Part shown: positions 6,160 through 7,679 of the stretch, in pieces
Layout: every line of letters begins with the position of its first letter
Position numbering within the stretch: position 1 is the stretch's first letter
NCBI GenBank assembly: GCA_047638695.1
Contig: JBLINY010000170.1
Span: 1-7,679, forward strand
DNA: 7,679 nucleotides
Source: JAHECQ01 sp047638695
GTDB lineage: Bacteria; Actinomycetota; Acidimicrobiia; Acidimicrobiales; SZUA-35
Reading direction: 5' to 3'
Notes under the pieces: generated by a model
Database searches by the model: none
What the model was told of the DNA's origin: nothing
The model's input: the letters and a program-made list of their open reading frames with translations, nothing else
Program-made: the position numbers and the translations under genes

Positions 6160-6658
6160 AGCTTCCGATAACTTTTTCGGTTGTTACAGCAACACCGCGA
6201 GCAGTAACCACAAGCTCACCGCTCTGGTCGCGGTACTCGGTGATGGTCTCGGTGAACTTCAGCGTGCCAGCCCGCTTCGACTGCTTCTCCCACGCGTCAC
6301 CCTTCTTCACCGTCGCGCTGAGCACATCGCCCGGCTTCGGGTGGCGGTGATATTCGAAGTGCTGCTCGGCATGAAGGCCACCAGCGGCCGAACCGCTGCT
6401 CTCGCCTTCCTTCTTCTCACGCTTGACACCGGTACCTTCCTTGCCCGACCCAAACCATGGTTTCCCGAATTTCGGACGAAGGAAGTAGGCCTCGTCGAAT
6501 TGGGCGCTCGCCTGGGCAAAGGTTGGGGGAGCAATGATGCCGCCCGCCTCGCTGCTCTCGGCATACGCCTTGTCGTAATAAACCTGGTTCGGATCGCCGA
6601 TTGAGCGAGCGAACATCATGATGTGGCTTGCTTCGACGGCAAAGTCTTCAACTGCCAT
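6158..6658 (-). CDS. MaoC/FAS1-like dehydratase, non-catalytic (HadA/HadC-like) subunit
   Basis: This 166-residue hotdog protein has the MaoC N-terminal (FAS1-like dehydratase) pattern. MMFARSIGDPNQVYYD at 14-29 resembles the substrate-binding start of HadA/HadC, and IIAPPTFAQA at 41-50 follows. HAEQHFEYHRHPKPGDVLSA at 96-115 is the hotdog strand region, and ITEYRDQSGELVVTARGVAV at 139-158 is the closing strand. The catalytic Asp-x4-His motif is replaced: D22 in GDPNQVYYD is followed by tyrosines instead of the histidine. The chain is therefore expected to bind the acyl tail while the downstream HadB-like subunit does catalysis. A charged, glycine/serine-rich loop (about 70-95: GSGKEGTGVKREKKEG and on) sits before the strand; I recall similar loops in related actinobacterial proteins. 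ATG6658 is supported by AGGGGA 6 bases upstream. It lies 32 bases after the ABC-F gene. Confidence 0.88.
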   Translation of the reverse strand: MAVEDFAVEASHIMMFARSIGDPNQVYYDKAYAESSEAGGIIAPPTFAQASAQFDEAYFLRPKFGKPWFGSGKEGTGVKREKKEGESSGSAAGGLHAEQHFEYHRHPKPGDVLSATVKKGDAWEKQSKRAGTLKFTETITEYRDQSGELVVTARGVAVTTEKVIGS

Positions 6659-6664
6659 GTCACA

Positions 6665-6670
6665 TCCCCT
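6665..6670 (-). promoter_or_regulatory. Shine-Dalgarno for the HadA-like gene
   Basis: AGGGGA on the minus strand lies 6 bases before ATG6658, in the 32-base gap after the ABC-F gene. It supports the chosen start. Confidence 0.65.
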
Positions 6671-6690
6671 TTCGTGGAACGTGAACCGGT

Positions 6691-7679
6691 TTAGCTGACG
6701 TCAGCCTTCCGGTCGAACGCACCAACATCGAGATGGCGGTCGAGTCGGACCGTTTCCAGCAACCGTCGATCGTGAGTGATCAGCAACAACGTGCCATCGT
6801 AGGATTCGAGCGCCCTCTCGAGCTGGTCAATAGCGGGCAGATCCAAATGGTTCGTCGGTTCGTCAAGCACCAAAAGGTTCACCCCTCGGGCTTGAAACAA
6901 TGCGAGCCGAGCCCGGGTTCGCTCACCCGGCGAGAGGGTGGCTGCCGCACGGCCAACACAGTCTGCGTCCAGACCGAACTTGGCCAGCACCGACCGAGTC
7001 TCAGAAAGAGACAGGTCCGACTCGTCTTGGAACGCCTGCAACAGCGTCGTTGACTGACGGGTTCCTGGAGTCCCGTCGGTTTCGAGGGCACCGTCGCTTG
7101 CTACGGCAGAGCCGTCGAAGTGGTCCCGACGCTGACCTAACTCACCGACAACAACCCCGCTCCCGAGCCGAGCCGAGCCCGACACAGCAGCAAGTCGACC
7201 CAGGATTCCATCGATCAGCGTGCTTTTGCCGCACCCATTCGGGCCGACGATGGCAACTCGCTCGGCCCAGCGAATCTCGAGATCGATCGGACCAAGCTCG
7301 AACGCACCACGCTGCAAGACGGCCCGCTCGAGCACCACCACAATGGTGGCACTTCGCTCGGCCGGTTCGATGGTGAATTGCAGATCCCACTCGACCCAGG
7401 GCTTTTCTACCTCATCCAAACGGTCGATAGCCCGCTGCGTGGCGCTCGCCTTCGAGGCAAGCTTCTCGGTCTGGGCCATGTTGTGGGCCTTCCGAAACTT
7501 GTCACCATCGGCGGGTGACTTGGTGGCACGACTGGCCCCTTTGTCCACCCACTCGCGTTGCCGTTGGGCCCGGCCCGTCAACCGATCGCGCTCACTCGAG
7601 TAATCGTCAAAGCGACGCTGCGCATGGGCCCGCGACACCGCCTGCTCATCGAGGTAAGCCTGCCAACCGCCCATGAACA
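6691..7679 (-). CDS. ABC-F family ATPase, C-terminal half (partial, 5' end off the right edge)
   Basis: The visible 329 codons hold the interdomain linker and the second nucleotide-binding domain of a soluble, ribosome-associated-type ABC-F protein. Counting from the in-window methionine at 7674, residues 1-60 are the charged coiled-coil linker (GGWQAYLDEQAVSRAHAQRR, then QREWVDKG). Walker A is GPNGCGKST at 144-152. The ABC signature is LSPGERTRA at 247-255. Walker B with the ABC-F D-loop is LLVLDEPTNHLDLP at 267-280, and the H-loop is LITHDRR at 298-304. There are no membrane segments. ABC-F proteins act on the translating ribosome, in antibiotic protection or relief of stalling; this class cannot be resolved further here. 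The methionine at 7674 is almost certainly internal, because GGWxxYL normally follows the first ATPase domain and the frame is open to the edge. A 25-30 residue low-complexity insertion lies between Walker A and the signature. Confidence 0.92.
   Translation of the reverse strand, partial: FMGGWQAYLDEQAVSRAHAQRRFDDYSSERDRLTGRAQRQREWVDKGASRATKSPADGDKFRKAHNMAQTEKLASKASATQRAIDRLDEVEKPWVEWDLQFTIEPAERSATIVVVLERAVLQRGAFELGPIDLEIRWAERVAIVGPNGCGKSTLIDGILGRLAAVSGSARLGSGVVVGELGQRRDHFDGSAVASDGALETDGTPGTRQSTTLLQAFQDESDLSLSETRSVLAKFGLDADCVGRAAATLSPGERTRARLALFQARGVNLLVLDEPTNHLDLPAIDQLERALESYDGTLLLITHDRRLLETVRLDRHLDVGAFDRKADVS

Noticed and set aside
6694..6705. Perfect 12-base palindrome GCTGACGTCAGC at the end of the ABC-F gene, with AACCGGTT just beside it (6684-6691)
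   Set aside because: It is within the coding codons, and about two 12-base palindromes are expected by chance in a window this size. There is no second copy to support an operator.

Overview
The window looks like a chromosomal segment of a high-GC actinobacterium. The protein style suggests an Acidimicrobiia-like lineage, but that is an inference from family resemblance, not a phylogeny. Coding density is very high, no gap between genes exceeds about 150 bases, and I see no RNA gene, mobile element or CRISPR array. All genes except one lie on the minus strand.

Left part (1-4189, minus): the transcription order is a crotonase-fold (enoyl-CoA hydratase/isomerase-like) protein, then a Rieske-glutamate-synthase-like flavoprotein, then a Rieske-thiamine-diphosphate enzyme that runs off the left edge. 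The last two share one base (TGATG), so they are probably translationally coupled. Each carries its own N-terminal Rieske [2Fe-2S] domain in front of a different redox or carbon-chemistry module. The thiamine-diphosphate gene is easy to miss because its stop codon lies outside the window; I translated it by hand to 545 residues. This pair is the most interesting content. It looks like a two-protein electron-transfer system that could link 2-oxo-acid decarboxylation or oxidation to an FMN/[3Fe-4S] reductase-like domain. Substrates are unknown.

Middle (4190-4822): a 27-base spacer separates the crotonase gene from the only plus-strand gene, a gamma-class carbonic anhydrase-like protein. Both start codons lack a Shine-Dalgarno and both have a TAnnnT hexamer at -13 to -8, which suggests back-to-back leaderless promoters. 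The carbonic anhydrase gene ends in an 18-base tandem repeat and converges on a VOC-family gene with 9 bases between stop codons.

Right part (4823-7679, minus): the transcription order is the C-terminal half of an ABC-F ATPase (5' end beyond the right edge), a two-subunit hotdog-fold (MaoC/HadA-HadB-like) dehydratase, an ECF sigma factor remnant, and a VOC-family protein. The sigma gene has kept its first 34 codons and its region 4 but lost about a hundred codons between, with a frame change. As a side effect, the sigma start codon is now in an open frame with the VOC gene, giving a possible 250-residue chimeric product.
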